59,134 bases of DNA from Desulfarculales bacterium UBA702 (GTDB lineage Bacteria; Desulfobacterota; Syntrophobacteria; Syntrophobacterales; Syntrophobacteraceae). The stretch spans positions 1 to 59,134 of the forward strand of contig DBMI01000076.1 in assembly GCA_002298165.1 (NCBI GenBank), in the 5' to 3' direction. A program made the position numbers and the translations under genes. Positions 17,862-26,640 of the stretch are shown one piece after another. The stretch's first letter is position 1. Each line of letters begins with the position of its first letter. The notes beneath the pieces are model-generated. The model did not search any database. It was given only the letters and a program-made list of their open reading frames with translations, and was not told the DNA's origin.

Positions 17862-18430
17862 TTATGCTACCAGCGGTTTGCCCGTATAGGTCCAGTTGAA
17901 TGGTGCGGCAGGTCTCGTTGTAGCGTTTTATGTACTGCATAGTCTGACTAACCAGTTCCTGCTTGCTTGCCAGACTCCGCGAACCACATCGCGGGTGTAA
18001 ATGCTGGACCAATTCTCTATTTGATTTAGCCAGGAAGCGTAAGTCGGTGTGAAATGCAGTTTGAGCCGCTTGCGCTTCAGTGCCTAATCCATGACCTTCT
18101 GATGCTCGTGGGCGCTGTAGTTATCAACAATCACATGAAGGTCTTTATGCGGGTATTTTCGATAGAGGTGTTTCAAAAAGCTCAGGAACTCCGGATGGAT
18201 ATGAGAATCTACACACCGCCCCTCACAAGCCCCTGGTGGACGAGCAAAGCAGCGAGCAGGCAGGTCGTCCCATGTCGTGTGTATGCATGAGTCTGTCGCC
18301 GTGCCTGATTCGGTCGCATGGGTAACATTGGCCGGGTTCGATCCATAGCCTGGATTTGCGATTTCTCGTCAACCCTATTGGGAGCACATTACATAGATTA
18401 TTTCTGAGATGCAACACTATACGTTGCTGA
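17862..18430 (-). mobile_element. Decayed IS630-family transposase
   Basis: Minus-strand fragments of an IS630 transposase lie in order across three frames: DEKSQIQAMDRTRP then THAYTRHGTTCLLAALLV, next DLHVIVDNYSAHEHQKVMD, an in-frame TAG, LKLHFTPTYASWLNQIENW, then ASKQELVSQTMQYIKRYN and finally PFNWTYTGKPLVA with a stop. The DNYSAH and the WLNQIE parts are the family's catalytic DDE-region landmarks. At least three frameshifts and one stop make it inactive; the N terminus is missing and terminal repeats were not found. It marks the right side of the accessory island. Confidence 0.85.
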
Positions 18431-18589
18431 ATGGACGTTGTCAGGCGTTGCGTGAATGACTCGCCTCCATGGGGTTCTGCATCTTTCGGCACACTCCGCA
18501 CCTCTTTTCAGGTTTTGAAAAACCCAGCGGAAATATTAACTTAATTAAGAGGTAGACGGACTATTATCAACCCAGGCCAGGAGTGTGAA

Positions 18590-18718
18590 ATGTTTGATTG
18601 CTCGACTTGTTCTCAGGAAGATATTGAAAGTGGAATGTCATCGGCATGTTCCGCGTGCCGTCAGAGTGAATGCCTGGAATGCCTTGATGAGCAGGCAATC
18701 TGCGTTCCGTGCGAATAA
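18590..18718 (+). CDS. 42-residue cysteine-rich protein
   Basis: ATG at 18590 with a strong AGGAG six bases upstream. The product has eight cysteines in 42 residues, in pairs: DCSTCSQE, SACSACRQ, ECLECLD and CVPCE. This is enough for two zinc or one to two Fe-S sites, so a metal-binding mini-protein is inferred. It ends three bases before the convergent stop of pabC. No family recognised; it is short enough to be missed by routine gene calling. Confidence 0.7.
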   Translation: MFDCSTCSQEDIESGMSSACSACRQSECLECLDEQAICVPCE

Positions 18719-18720
18719 AC

Positions 18721-19596
18721 CTATTTAGCGGCAGCCCCGGCCAGCCCCTTCGAGAATAGCAAAGCTCTTATCCTCGCTGCTTCATCGCCGGCAGGCTCTT
18801 CGAGGGGTTGGCCCCCGATCCGCGCAACGGGCATTACTCCGATAAGCGAATTAAGTACCCAGACCGTCTGCGCGGAGAGTAAGTCTTTTGGGCGCGCAGG
18901 ACGGGACTCCACCTCGGCTCCCGTATCCCCAAGCATCGAACATACCGTCCGGATCGTTATTCCGGGGAGTTGGCAGGCGCTTTTGGGTGTCCACCAGCGG
19001 CGGTCGGTACGGGCGAGAAGAGATCCGGCCGATGTTTCGGCAACTTTTCGGCGATGGTCCAGGAGCACCGCTTCCTCGCAGCCGCAATCGAGCGCGGCTT
19101 GGCGGGCTGCAAGATAGTGGAGATAGTTCAAGGACTTATGGTGGGCAATAGGGGGCGAAAAAGATTCCTTGTAAAGGTGTAGCCTCCAGCCCTTTTCATA
19201 TTCCTTCGAGGTCGGTGGATTATATTTACTCGCTGAGATACAGACAGTGGGCGATGAGCTAAGCGGCATACCGGCACCGGGGTCCACTCCACGCGTTACA
19301 ATGATCTTTACTGAGGCGGCTTCAATGGCGAGACCATTTCGGCGAAGTAATTCTGAAATGACATCCGCCCACAAGGGCTTATTGTTCAGCACCATACGAA
19401 AGCAGATAAGAGAATAATAAAGCCTCTCAATATGTTCCCGCAGGTAGAGCGGTTTTCCATTTTCCGCGCGAATGGTTTCGAAAAATCCATCACCATAAAG
19501 AAAACCACGGTCGAATATCGAGATGCAAGCCTTGTCCGAGGTCAGGAATTTCCCGTTCATCCACACTGTTTTAGCATGATGTGATTGTTCGCTCAT
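18721..19596 (-). CDS. pabC: Aminodeoxychorismate lyase (PabC), class IV aminotransferase fold
   Basis: A 291-residue PLP enzyme of the branched-chain aminotransferase/ADC lyase family. It would convert 4-amino-4-deoxychorismate into p-aminobenzoate and pyruvate for folate. Visible landmarks: FDRGFLYGDGFFETIRAENG, the PLP-lysine region HHKSLNYLHYLAARQ, then LLDHRRKVAETSAGSL and the C-terminal LPGITIRTV. AAGGA lies six bases before the ATG. It follows pabB in the same direction (gap ~130 bases), and together with pabA makes a complete PABA set. A D-amino-acid or branched-chain aminotransferase is the alternative; context favours PabC. Confidence 0.88.
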   Translation of the reverse strand: MSEQSHHAKTVWMNGKFLTSDKACISIFDRGFLYGDGFFETIRAENGKPLYLREHIERLYYSLICFRMVLNNKPLWADVISELLRRNGLAIEAASVKIIVTRGVDPGAGMPLSSSPTVCISASKYNPPTSKEYEKGWRLHLYKESFSPPIAHHKSLNYLHYLAARQAALDCGCEEAVLLDHRRKVAETSAGSLLARTDRRWWTPKSACQLPGITIRTVCSMLGDTGAEVESRPARPKDLLSAQTVWVLNSLIGVMPVARIGGQPLEEPAGDEAARIRALLFSKGLAGAAAK

Positions 19597-19728
19597 ACCA
19601 AGTCCTTCAGCATTTCAATGGGTGGCTTGTGACAACGTGGGAAGCGGGTCCCACGCCCCCGTCGCCGCCAGGCGGCCAGTCCTGGAGCTGCGTGTGAGTG
19701 AAACCCGCTCTTTCAAACTTCGAGCCCA

Positions 19729-21174
19729 TTACCCTGAACTCAATCCGGCACCAATCAGTTCGAACAGCGTGCGCCCCTTATGCAGGGTCTCCCGGTATTC
19801 ATCCTCTTCATCGGAGTCATACACGATTCCCCCGCCCACTGAGAAATAGCAGGTTTTATCCTTTACGATGGCCGTTCTTATCGCCACGTTCAAATCGAGA
19901 TTATCATGCCAGCCAAGGTAGCCTATCGACCCGGTGTATACATGGCGAACATTGGGCTCAAGCTCGTCTATGATTTCCATTGACCTGATCTTGGGGCATC
20001 CCGTGATGGAGCCGCCCGGAAAGGTTGCGCGCAGAATGCGGCCCGGCGTTATGCCGGGTTCCAGATCGCCGGTCACTATGGATATGAGGTGGTGCACGTT
20101 CTGATAAGTCTCCAGCCTTCTGTGTTTGGAGACCCGTATGGTCCTCGGAAGGCATATCCTCCCGAGATCGTTTCGCAGCAGGTCCACGATCATTGAGAGT
20201 TCGGCGTCGTCCTTGCGGCTATCCAGTAAATCGGCCGCCAGAGCGGCATCTTCCTCCGGAGTTTTCCCGCGCTTTCTCGTCCCTTTTATGGGGCGGGTCT
20301 CGATTGATCCATTCCGGCGTAAAAGGAAGCGCTCCATGGACGTGGAAAGCACCTGGTGGCTTCCTGCATTTACATAAGCATAAAAAGGGGCGGGATTAGC
20401 ATCGAAAAGAGTAAGCCAGAAACGATATGGATCGCTTTCGAGCGCAAAATGAAAACGCTGTGACAGGTTCACCTGGTATACGTCTCCCCGGCGAATATAG
20501 TCCCGTACCTTTCCAACGGATGCTAGATATTCCTGGTGGGTGAAGTTGCTTGCGGGAGGACCTGTGTGAAGGGTGCTCTCCCGTGCACGCTCCCGAGGCC
20601 GACGATCATTCAAGAATGTGCGGCGAGTTCGTGCCATTGAATCCGGAGGCGCGCAGCGCTCGTCCTTTATTTTCAGCACGAGCCTTGAAAGGTGCTTCTC
20701 CTTCCTGTCGTGAATCATGATGCGCCGCGGCCAGAAAAGGAACATATCCGGAAGGTTCAGGTCGTCAGCCGCGGATTGCGGCAGGCGCTCGATCGTGTTC
20801 TTAAGGTCGTATGCGAAATATCCGAGCGCTCCTCCGCAAAAGGGCGGGGTTTCGAGTCCGAAAGCGGGACGGAAGATTTCACTCAAACGATCCAGCACAT
20901 CGAGTGGGTTTTCCTGAATATGGAAAACCAGCCCTAAAGCTTCAATCCGGCACCGGTCCCCCTTGATTGTCATTACTGCAAGCGGTTCGCAGGCGGCAAT
21001 CGAGTAGCGGTTTTCTCCTTCCGGACGAAGTTCTCCCCCACTCAGCAGGACAGCCGAGGGAGAATTCGCGGCGAACTCCCTGGCCCACGCTTTAAAATCC
21101 TGCTCATCAAAATCCGCGGTCCGCTCCAGGGACTCTATTTCGATGGTCATCAACTCCGGCAGGGAAAATCCCAT
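19729..21174 (-). CDS. pabB: Aminodeoxychorismate synthase component I
   Basis: A ~481-residue chorismate-binding enzyme. It carries the motif PIKGTRKRG; the Lys is typical of PabB (anthranilate synthases have Ala), so it should aminate chorismate to 4-amino-4-deoxychorismate with ammonia from PabA. Other landmarks: FCGGALGYFAYDL, FPGGSITGCPKIRSMEIIDE, VYTGSIGYLGWH and FSVGGGIVYDSD. The ATG at 21174 follows AGGAGG by only three bases; a GTG at 21186 in frame overlaps that box, and either may be used. It sits between pabA (upstream) and pabC (downstream). Confidence 0.92.
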   Translation of the reverse strand: MGFSLPELMTIEIESLERTADFDEQDFKAWAREFAANSPSAVLLSGGELRPEGENRYSIAACEPLAVMTIKGDRCRIEALGLVFHIQENPLDVLDRLSEIFRPAFGLETPPFCGGALGYFAYDLKNTIERLPQSAADDLNLPDMFLFWPRRIMIHDRKEKHLSRLVLKIKDERCAPPDSMARTRRTFLNDRRPRERARESTLHTGPPASNFTHQEYLASVGKVRDYIRRGDVYQVNLSQRFHFALESDPYRFWLTLFDANPAPFYAYVNAGSHQVLSTSMERFLLRRNGSIETRPIKGTRKRGKTPEEDAALAADLLDSRKDDAELSMIVDLLRNDLGRICLPRTIRVSKHRRLETYQNVHHLISIVTGDLEPGITPGRILRATFPGGSITGCPKIRSMEIIDELEPNVRHVYTGSIGYLGWHDNLDLNVAIRTAIVKDKTCYFSVGGGIVYDSDEEDEYRETLHKGRTLFELIGAGLSSG

Positions 21175-21261
21175 TACCCTCCTCACATTCCAGTTGTCCT
21201 ATACCATGATGCTTTAATGGGGGACGTCAGGCCCTAGAACCGGTTACACGCCGAGCCGGCT

Positions 21262-21915
21262 TTATATCAGCAGGGATGAACAGCTGCCTGAACGATTAAC
21301 CCTTGGAAAGCGAAGCGCCGGATCTTCCGATTGTGGAGACGCCCCCCATTGGGGGTTCGAACTCAGGAAATTGTGCGCCAGTTCAAGCCCGTACTCACTC
21401 AAAAACGATTCCGGGTGGAACTGGACGCCAAAGATTGGGAATTTTTTGTGCCTGATTCCCATGAAAACACCGTCTGACGCCGATGCAAGAGGCACCAGAC
21501 CGTCTGCCCCGAGTTCTATTCGCAGTGAATGATACCTGGCAACCCTGAAAGGCGAAGGCAGGCCTCCAAAAATGCTCTCTCCCCGGTGCTCCACCAGGCA
21601 TGTCTTTCCGTGAACGGGCAGAGGCGCTTGAACGGTCGTTCCGCCGAATACCTCATTTATTGCCTGCATCCCGAGACAGACGCCGAGCAGAGGCACTTTA
21701 GGTCCGAACCGTTCGATGACCGATTTGCTGATTCCGGCATGGGCCGGGTCTTTTGGGCCAGGAGAGATGCAGATCCAGTCGGGATCCAGGCGTGCAAGCC
21801 GGTCGAGGGTAATTTCATCATTTCTGAAGACAAGAATTTGGAGGTCGAATTCGAGGAAAAGCTGTACCAGGTTATACGTGAACGAATCGTAGTTATCGAT
21901 CATCACCAGCCGCAT
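21262..21915 (-). CDS. pabA: Glutamine amidotransferase subunit PabA/TrpG
   Basis: A 218-residue class I glutamine amidotransferase starting at MRLVMIDNYDSF (GGGGGTGG upstream). The nucleophile is in LLGVCLGMQAINEVFGG and the His-Glu pair in FGVQFHPESFLSEYG. It supplies ammonia to the chorismate enzyme encoded downstream. Because that partner has the PabB Lys, the PABA assignment is favoured, but TrpG-type subunits can serve both pathways. It is the first gene of the pabABC set. Confidence 0.92.
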   Translation of the reverse strand: MRLVMIDNYDSFTYNLVQLFLEFDLQILVFRNDEITLDRLARLDPDWICISPGPKDPAHAGISKSVIERFGPKVPLLGVCLGMQAINEVFGGTTVQAPLPVHGKTCLVEHRGESIFGGLPSPFRVARYHSLRIELGADGLVPLASASDGVFMGIRHKKFPIFGVQFHPESFLSEYGLELAHNFLSSNPQWGASPQSEDPALRFPRVNRSGSCSSLLI

Positions 21916-22032
21916 TAGCCACCCCCAACAAATAAAAGGCCGTCCCGAATTCGTGAGCCGGGATGGCCTGCGGCCTGGCATAACTCACATTTGAAGGCAG
22001 ATTAGCAAATTTTTCCTGAACTACAAAATCAT

Positions 22033-22209
22033 TTCACCGCAGAGGACGCAGAGAGCGCGGAGAAAAAACTTAGGGAAGGTGTGATATTTAGGGTTAGGTT
22101 GAAAGAGAGTATAAATTTGTAGATTACCGCAATGGAATTCGCAAAATCGAGCAACAACCCAATTTATCCTCAATCCTTTCTCCGCGTTCTCTGCGATCTC
22201 TGCGGTGAA
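22033..22209. repeat. 177-bp inverted-repeat element (CCGCAGAG type)
   Basis: Two 33-bp arms, 22033-22065 and 22177-22209, are inverted copies with three mismatches (TTCACCGCAGAGGACGCAGA... against its complement). The 111 bases between have no reading frame. The CCGCAGAGGACGCAGAG sequence is a well-known type of dispersed intergenic repeat, so this is probably a small non-autonomous, MITE-like element. The right arm ends six bases before the stop of the ferredoxin-like gene, so transcripts of that gene could fold here. Confidence 0.75.
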
Positions 22210-22214
22210 TTATC

Positions 22215-23054
22215 TTACCAGAGATTTCGGCTAAGCTGGTTTTCGCTTCGCGGAGCGAGGCGTATCGCATCGAATTCGCATGCGTTTCTGCATATGCCAC
22301 AGCCGTAGCAGCGAAGCGGGTCGATGAAGGCCTTTTTCTTGACCACTGAGTGAAATATAGCCCCGAACTGGCAGTAGGAGATGCATTTGCGGCACCCCGA
22401 GCAGTTCCTGGTATCTGTTTCCGCAACGTATTCGGCCCTGAAAAAGACACGAAAATCGTAGCGGTTGCTTACCATCGCCAGGCAATCCGAGCGATCGCAG
22501 TTGCAAATTCCTCCGATAAAAGGAGTTTTGAAAGTCCAGATGGTGTGGACCAAGCCTTTCTTCTCCAGCGATCGGTGTAGATCGAGGGCCTCCGCGGGGG
22601 TGATCTTGTCGAACAGCTTTAAATTCGGGCCAGGTTTAAAGTTTTTGACGAAAGATTCCTCGATTCCAGGGACATTTGAGGGATTAATTCCCAGGCCGAA
22701 GCAGAACTCGTTTGTCGTTTTACGAGTCGTCGTTTTGCGGCATACGCATGGTACGCGTACTATGCTGTCAGCGAGGTTAAGAACTTTTTCAACGTCCTCC
22801 AGCGGCACCACCTGGCCGAAGTGGTCCCTGCGATATTTTCTTTCCTCGAAAAAGAATATCAGTCGACGCAACCAGGCCGGCGCGCTTGCCGCCTTGCGGA
22901 GTTTATCCCGCACATTCGATACGCCTCCCCTGGTTTTAACGAAGTCATTTATAAAGCCAACCCGGCCCAAGTCGTGTAAAAGCTCGACGGAGTAATTTTT
23001 GGCTTCCAGATACCACTTCTTACCTTCTCCGTGCTGGTGACAAAACTGGCACAT
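22215..23054 (-). CDS. 4Fe-4S ferredoxin-type protein with extra Cys motifs
   Basis: A 279-residue protein starting MCQFCHQHGEGKKW (AGGAAA seven bases upstream). The C terminus has two classical 4Fe-4S motifs, CSGCRKCISYC and CYGCGICRNAC, suited to electron transfer. The middle has a further Cys group, VPCVCRKTT followed by FCFGLGINP, and GGICNCDRSDC. There is no signal peptide, so the CQFCH at the N terminus is more likely a cluster or zinc site than a haem site. It resembles ferredoxin-like proteins common in sulfate-reducing and syntrophic deltaproteobacteria. Its electron partner is not evident; nitronate monooxygenase is divergent next door. Confidence 0.82.
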   Translation of the reverse strand: MCQFCHQHGEGKKWYLEAKNYSVELLHDLGRVGFINDFVKTRGGVSNVRDKLRKAASAPAWLRRLIFFFEERKYRRDHFGQVVPLEDVEKVLNLADSIVRVPCVCRKTTTRKTTNEFCFGLGINPSNVPGIEESFVKNFKPGPNLKLFDKITPAEALDLHRSLEKKGLVHTIWTFKTPFIGGICNCDRSDCLAMVSNRYDFRVFFRAEYVAETDTRNCSGCRKCISYCQFGAIFHSVVKKKAFIDPLRCYGCGICRNACEFDAIRLAPRSENQLSRNLW

Positions 23055-23229
23055 TGATATTTCCTGTTAAAGATTACCGGCGGCGGCTGTTTCGTATCAA
23101 AGGATGTCTGTTTCCATAAAAAGCGGCTGAGACTCCCGAATCATACCTCATTGAGCTTGCCATGAAATCATATTTCTGCCATTATTCCGCGACTAATGTA
23201 TTCTGACCATCACACTGGAGCAGATTCGA

Positions 23230-24327
23230 TTGACATTTCCAAAGCTTAAAATCGGAGATATCGTCGCCGATATCCCCATTATCCAGGGCGGAATGGGCAT
23301 AGGGGTCTCTCTTTCCCGACTTGCATCATCCGTAGCGGGTGAAGGGGGGATCGGCATCATAGCAACCGCAGGGATTGGTACTCTTGGTACGGAACCCGAC
23401 GAAGGCTACCTCGAAGCAAGCATAAGCACTCTGCGCAATGAAATCAGGAAGGCCAAAGAAGCCACTAAAGGCATAGTCGGCGTGAACATTATGGTTGCCC
23501 TGACTAACTTCGCCGACATGGTCGAGACTTCGATTGCCGAAGGAATAGACCTGATATTATCGGGTGCCGGGCTGCCATTGGACCTGCCCAAATACCTCTC
23601 GGATGGGGTCAAGACCAAACTGGTCCCCATAATCTCCTCAGCCAAAGCAGCCAGGGTGATCTGTAGACGATGGTGGTCGCGCTACAACCGTCTGCCCGAC
23701 GCATTCGTGGTAGAAGGACCGATGGCCGGCGGACATCTGGGGTTCAGTTCCGAACAGATCGACGATCCCGAATACTCCCTGGAAAAAATAATTCCGGAAG
23801 TCGTTCAGGCCGTTGGCGATTTCGAGAAAGAACATGGAGTCGAGATCCCGGTTATTGCCGCCGGAGGCATTTTCACCGGGGAAGACATCCTTAAGTATCT
23901 CGAACTTGGTGCCGCCGGTGTGCAGATGGGCACGCGCTTTGTTGCAACCGATGAATGCGACGCTGATGATCGCTTCAAGCAGTGCTACGTAAATGCCAAG
24001 CCGGAGGACCTGGTGATTATAAAGAGTCCGGTCGGCATGCCTGGCAGAGCGATAAAAAATGAGTTTATCACGAGGGTAGAGGATGGGCAGAAAAAGCCAT
24101 TCAAATGCCCATACCACTGTATTACTTCGTGCAATTGCACGGACAGTCCCTACTGTATAGCCCTTGCCCTTGCCAATGCCAAGAAAGGCAACCTCAAGAG
24201 CGGCTTCGCCTTCGCCGGCAAAAATGCCTACAGGGTTGACAGGATAATGCCTGTAAAGGAATTGATAGCCTCACTGAAGGAAGAATACGACAGGGCAGTC
24301 GGGAAATCAGAGACAAAGTGCAAATAA
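23230..24327 (+). CDS. Nitronate monooxygenase-family flavoprotein
   Basis: A 365-residue FMN-dependent TIM-barrel enzyme (2-nitropropane dioxygenase family), starting at TTG 23230 with GGAG upstream. Signatures: PIIQGGMGIGVSLSRLA at the N terminus, EGPMAGGHLGFS (catalytic His), VIAAGGIFTGEDI (FMN phosphate) and GVQMGTRFVATDE. The C terminus carries an added Cys cluster, KCPYHCITSCNCTDSPYC, seen in versions from anaerobes and possibly binding a metal. The reaction in anaerobes is uncertain; FabK-like enoyl-ACP reductase is a related alternative. It ends at a terminator shared with convergent ftsH. Confidence 0.88.
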   Translation: MTFPKLKIGDIVADIPIIQGGMGIGVSLSRLASSVAGEGGIGIIATAGIGTLGTEPDEGYLEASISTLRNEIRKAKEATKGIVGVNIMVALTNFADMVETSIAEGIDLILSGAGLPLDLPKYLSDGVKTKLVPIISSAKAARVICRRWWSRYNRLPDAFVVEGPMAGGHLGFSSEQIDDPEYSLEKIIPEVVQAVGDFEKEHGVEIPVIAAGGIFTGEDILKYLELGAAGVQMGTRFVATDECDADDRFKQCYVNAKPEDLVIIKSPVGMPGRAIKNEFITRVEDGQKKPFKCPYHCITSCNCTDSPYCIALALANAKKGNLKSGFAFAGKNAYRVDRIMPVKELIASLKEEYDRAVGKSETKCK

Positions 24328-24337
24328 CGCAAAAATA

Positions 24338-24379
24338 AAGGTGGGCACGATGATGATACAGTGCCCACCTTACTTTTTT
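24338..24379. terminator. Bidirectional terminator between NMO gene and ftsH
   Basis: A perfect 11-bp stem, AAGGTGGGCAC with GTGCCCACCTT, has a 12-nt loop and a T-run (ACTTTTTT) on the plus strand. A-rich sequence upstream would serve the minus strand. Confidence 0.88.
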
Positions 24380-24405
24380 CCCGCCTTCAAAAAGCCTGAC
24401 TCGTA

Positions 24406-26331
24406 TTACGCAGCCGCCGGCCTGGTTTTTCCCGCAACTTTCTCCCTTACTTCATCAGCGAAATTTTTTAGTTCTTCGCCGTCAATCGATTCTTTTTCCA
24501 GGAGAATTCTTGCCAGTTTCTCAAGCATTGATCGCTCTTCGGTCAATATCCTGATCACCTTCTGGTGCGTTGCATCGATAATACCGGCAATTTCCTCATC
24601 TATTCCCTGAGCCGTTTTTTCACTGAATTCCCGCTCCCGAGATCCGAATCCGAGGTCCAGATGAGCCGAGCGGGAGTCCTGGGTGTAAGTCATCGGGCCA
24701 AGCCGCTCACTCATGCCATATTCCATGACCATCCTGCGGGCGATGTCGGTTGCGCGCATGAGGTCGTTTTGAGCGCCTGTCGAGATGTCGCCGAAGATGA
24801 TCTCCTCGGATACCCGTCCTCCGAGCAGCACCTGCAAGCGATCAAGAAGCTCGTCGCGAGTCATCAGGTACCTGTCCTCGGTGGGAAGCTGCTGTGTGTA
24901 GCCAAGTGCTGCGATTCCCCTCGGAATTATCGAGATTTTGCTTACCGGATCGGTATTCGGGAGAACCATTGCAACCAGGGCGTGGCCTGATTCGTGGTAA
25001 GCGACAATTTCCTTCTCCTTGGGATTCATGGCCCGGTTTCTCTTTTCGAGTCCGCCGATGATACGGTCCGCCGCTTCCTGGAAATCCGACATGGTGACTT
25101 CCTCGCGGTCGCGCCTGGCTGCAATCAGTGCCGCTTCATTTATGAGGTTAGCCAAATCGGCGCCTACGAACCCGGGCGTCATGGCCGCGATCTTTTTGAG
25201 GTCCACATCGGGTCCGAGCTTTACGTCTTTCGCGTGTACCTGCAAAATGGCAACCCTGCCGCGGATGTCGGGCTTATCGATTGCAACGTGCCTGTCGAAA
25301 CGACCCGGGCGCAGAAGAGCCGGGTCAAGAATTTCGGGCCGGTTTGTGGCCGCCATGATGATAACGCCGGCCCGTGGATCGAAACCGTCCATTTCAACCA
25401 GGAGCTGGTTGAGCGTTTGCTCCCGCTCGTCGTGGCCACCGATGGGATTGAGGCCGCGTGCTTTTCCAAGCGCGTCCAGTTCGTCCACAAAAATTATACA
25501 CGGGGCGTTTTCCTTGGCCTGTCCGAACAGGTCTCTCACTCGGGCGGCGCCGACCCCCACGAACATCTCAACAAATTCCGATCCGCTCATGCTGAAAAAT
25601 GGAACCCCGGCTTCCCCGGCAACGGCCCTTGCAAGCAATGTCTTACCCGTGCCGGGCGCTCCAACGAGCAGAACACCCTTAGGAATCTTGCCGCCAAGAC
25701 GCTGGAACTTACCCGGGTCTTTCAAGAATTGCACAATCTCCTCCAGTTCAGCCTTGGCCTCGTCAATCCCCGCCACGTCCTTGAAAGTTACACCTATGTC
25801 CTTATCGGCATAGATCTTCACCTTTGCCTTGCCAACCGAAAGTACTCCCTGGGGACCGCCGCCCATACGCCTCATCAGAAAACTCCAGAAGAAAAAGAAT
25901 ACTGCCAGGGGGATCATCCAGGATATCAATGTTGTCAGCCACCTGGTATCGGCTGCCCCGCTGAATTGAATGCCCTGTGCTTCGAGTTCTTTTACCAGAT
26001 CGGCATCCTCAACTCGCAGGGCCGAGAAGTATTTGTCTGGCTCTTTCTGGTCTTTAAGTGATCCCAGGATTTTGTCCTGAGAAATGGTTACTGATTCCAC
26101 CTTGCCGTCATGAACAAGCTTTTTGAAATCCGAATAAGTAATCCGGTTGGTTTGCTGTTCGGAAACGAAGCCCTGAAACCATATTATGAGTAAAAAAGCG
26201 GCAAGGAAATACCAGATTGAAAAATGCACCTTGCGCTGAGACGGATCGGGCCTTTGTCCCCCGCCGGGTCCCTTGAACCGGTTAAACATTTTGTCCAGCG
26301 GGTTTTGTCCTTTATCGGAGTTGTCAGCCAT
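24406..26331 (-). CDS. ftsH: ATP-dependent zinc metalloprotease FtsH
   Basis: A 641-residue inner-membrane AAA+ protease starting MADNSDKG (GGAAGGA seven bases upstream; a frame extension to 26379 is unlikely). Order: membrane helix ~37-55, a periplasmic domain, a second helix around LISWMIPLAVFFFFWSFLM, AAA+ with Walker A GAPGTGKT, Walker B IIFVDELDALGKAR and second region of homology ATNRPEILDPALLRPGRFDR, then the protease site HESGHALVAM. FtsH degrades membrane and short-lived regulatory proteins. HESGH in place of the commoner HEAGH keeps the zinc ligands. Monocistronic, divergent from mlaA. Confidence 0.97.
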   Translation of the reverse strand: MADNSDKGQNPLDKMFNRFKGPGGGQRPDPSQRKVHFSIWYFLAAFLLIIWFQGFVSEQQTNRITYSDFKKLVHDGKVESVTISQDKILGSLKDQKEPDKYFSALRVEDADLVKELEAQGIQFSGAADTRWLTTLISWMIPLAVFFFFWSFLMRRMGGGPQGVLSVGKAKVKIYADKDIGVTFKDVAGIDEAKAELEEIVQFLKDPGKFQRLGGKIPKGVLLVGAPGTGKTLLARAVAGEAGVPFFSMSGSEFVEMFVGVGAARVRDLFGQAKENAPCIIFVDELDALGKARGLNPIGGHDEREQTLNQLLVEMDGFDPRAGVIIMAATNRPEILDPALLRPGRFDRHVAIDKPDIRGRVAILQVHAKDVKLGPDVDLKKIAAMTPGFVGADLANLINEAALIAARRDREEVTMSDFQEAADRIIGGLEKRNRAMNPKEKEIVAYHESGHALVAMVLPNTDPVSKISIIPRGIAALGYTQQLPTEDRYLMTRDELLDRLQVLLGGRVSEEIIFGDISTGAQNDLMRATDIARRMVMEYGMSERLGPMTYTQDSRSAHLDLGFGSREREFSEKTAQGIDEEIAGIIDATHQKVIRILTEERSMLEKLARILLEKESIDGEELKNFADEVREKVAGKTRPAAA

Positions 26332-26560
26332 ACTACTGTCCTTCCTTGCTGAAGACGAGGTGAGAACAGATATTCTCAATCCTCGTCAGGTCTGTCGGGG
26401 GCGCATGACAATGATTGCGACCCAGGATTAAGTACTTCCTAAGAAAGATATTACACGCGGGACACTATGCAATGAGCAGGCTCCAATAATGCGGCAAAAG
26501 AATGACTTTTGCCTACAGAAGGGAGGTTTTCTGCGTGGACTTTGAAAATAATTTCATCAT

Positions 26561-26588
26561 TTGGCTTGTGTTTGCCGTACACTATACT
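26561..26588 (+). promoter_or_regulatory. Candidate sigma70-type promoter for mlaA
   Basis: TTGGCT (26561) and TATACT (26583) are 16 bases apart, placing a start near 26595, about 45 bases before the mlaA ATG. By-eye match only. Confidence 0.4.
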
Positions 26589-26640
26589 AATATTATTGAT
26601 CCGTTTCCTATTGATAACACCCAGCATGGAGGAGGATTGG

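Noticed and set aside
22215..23054. c-type cytochrome on account of CQFCH
   Set aside because: No signal peptide and typical ferredoxin motifs; a haem attached in the cytoplasm is unlikely.
24994..26061. Long plus-strand frame (355 codons) opposite ftsH
   Set aside because: Shadow of ftsH, which has all family motifs on the other strand.
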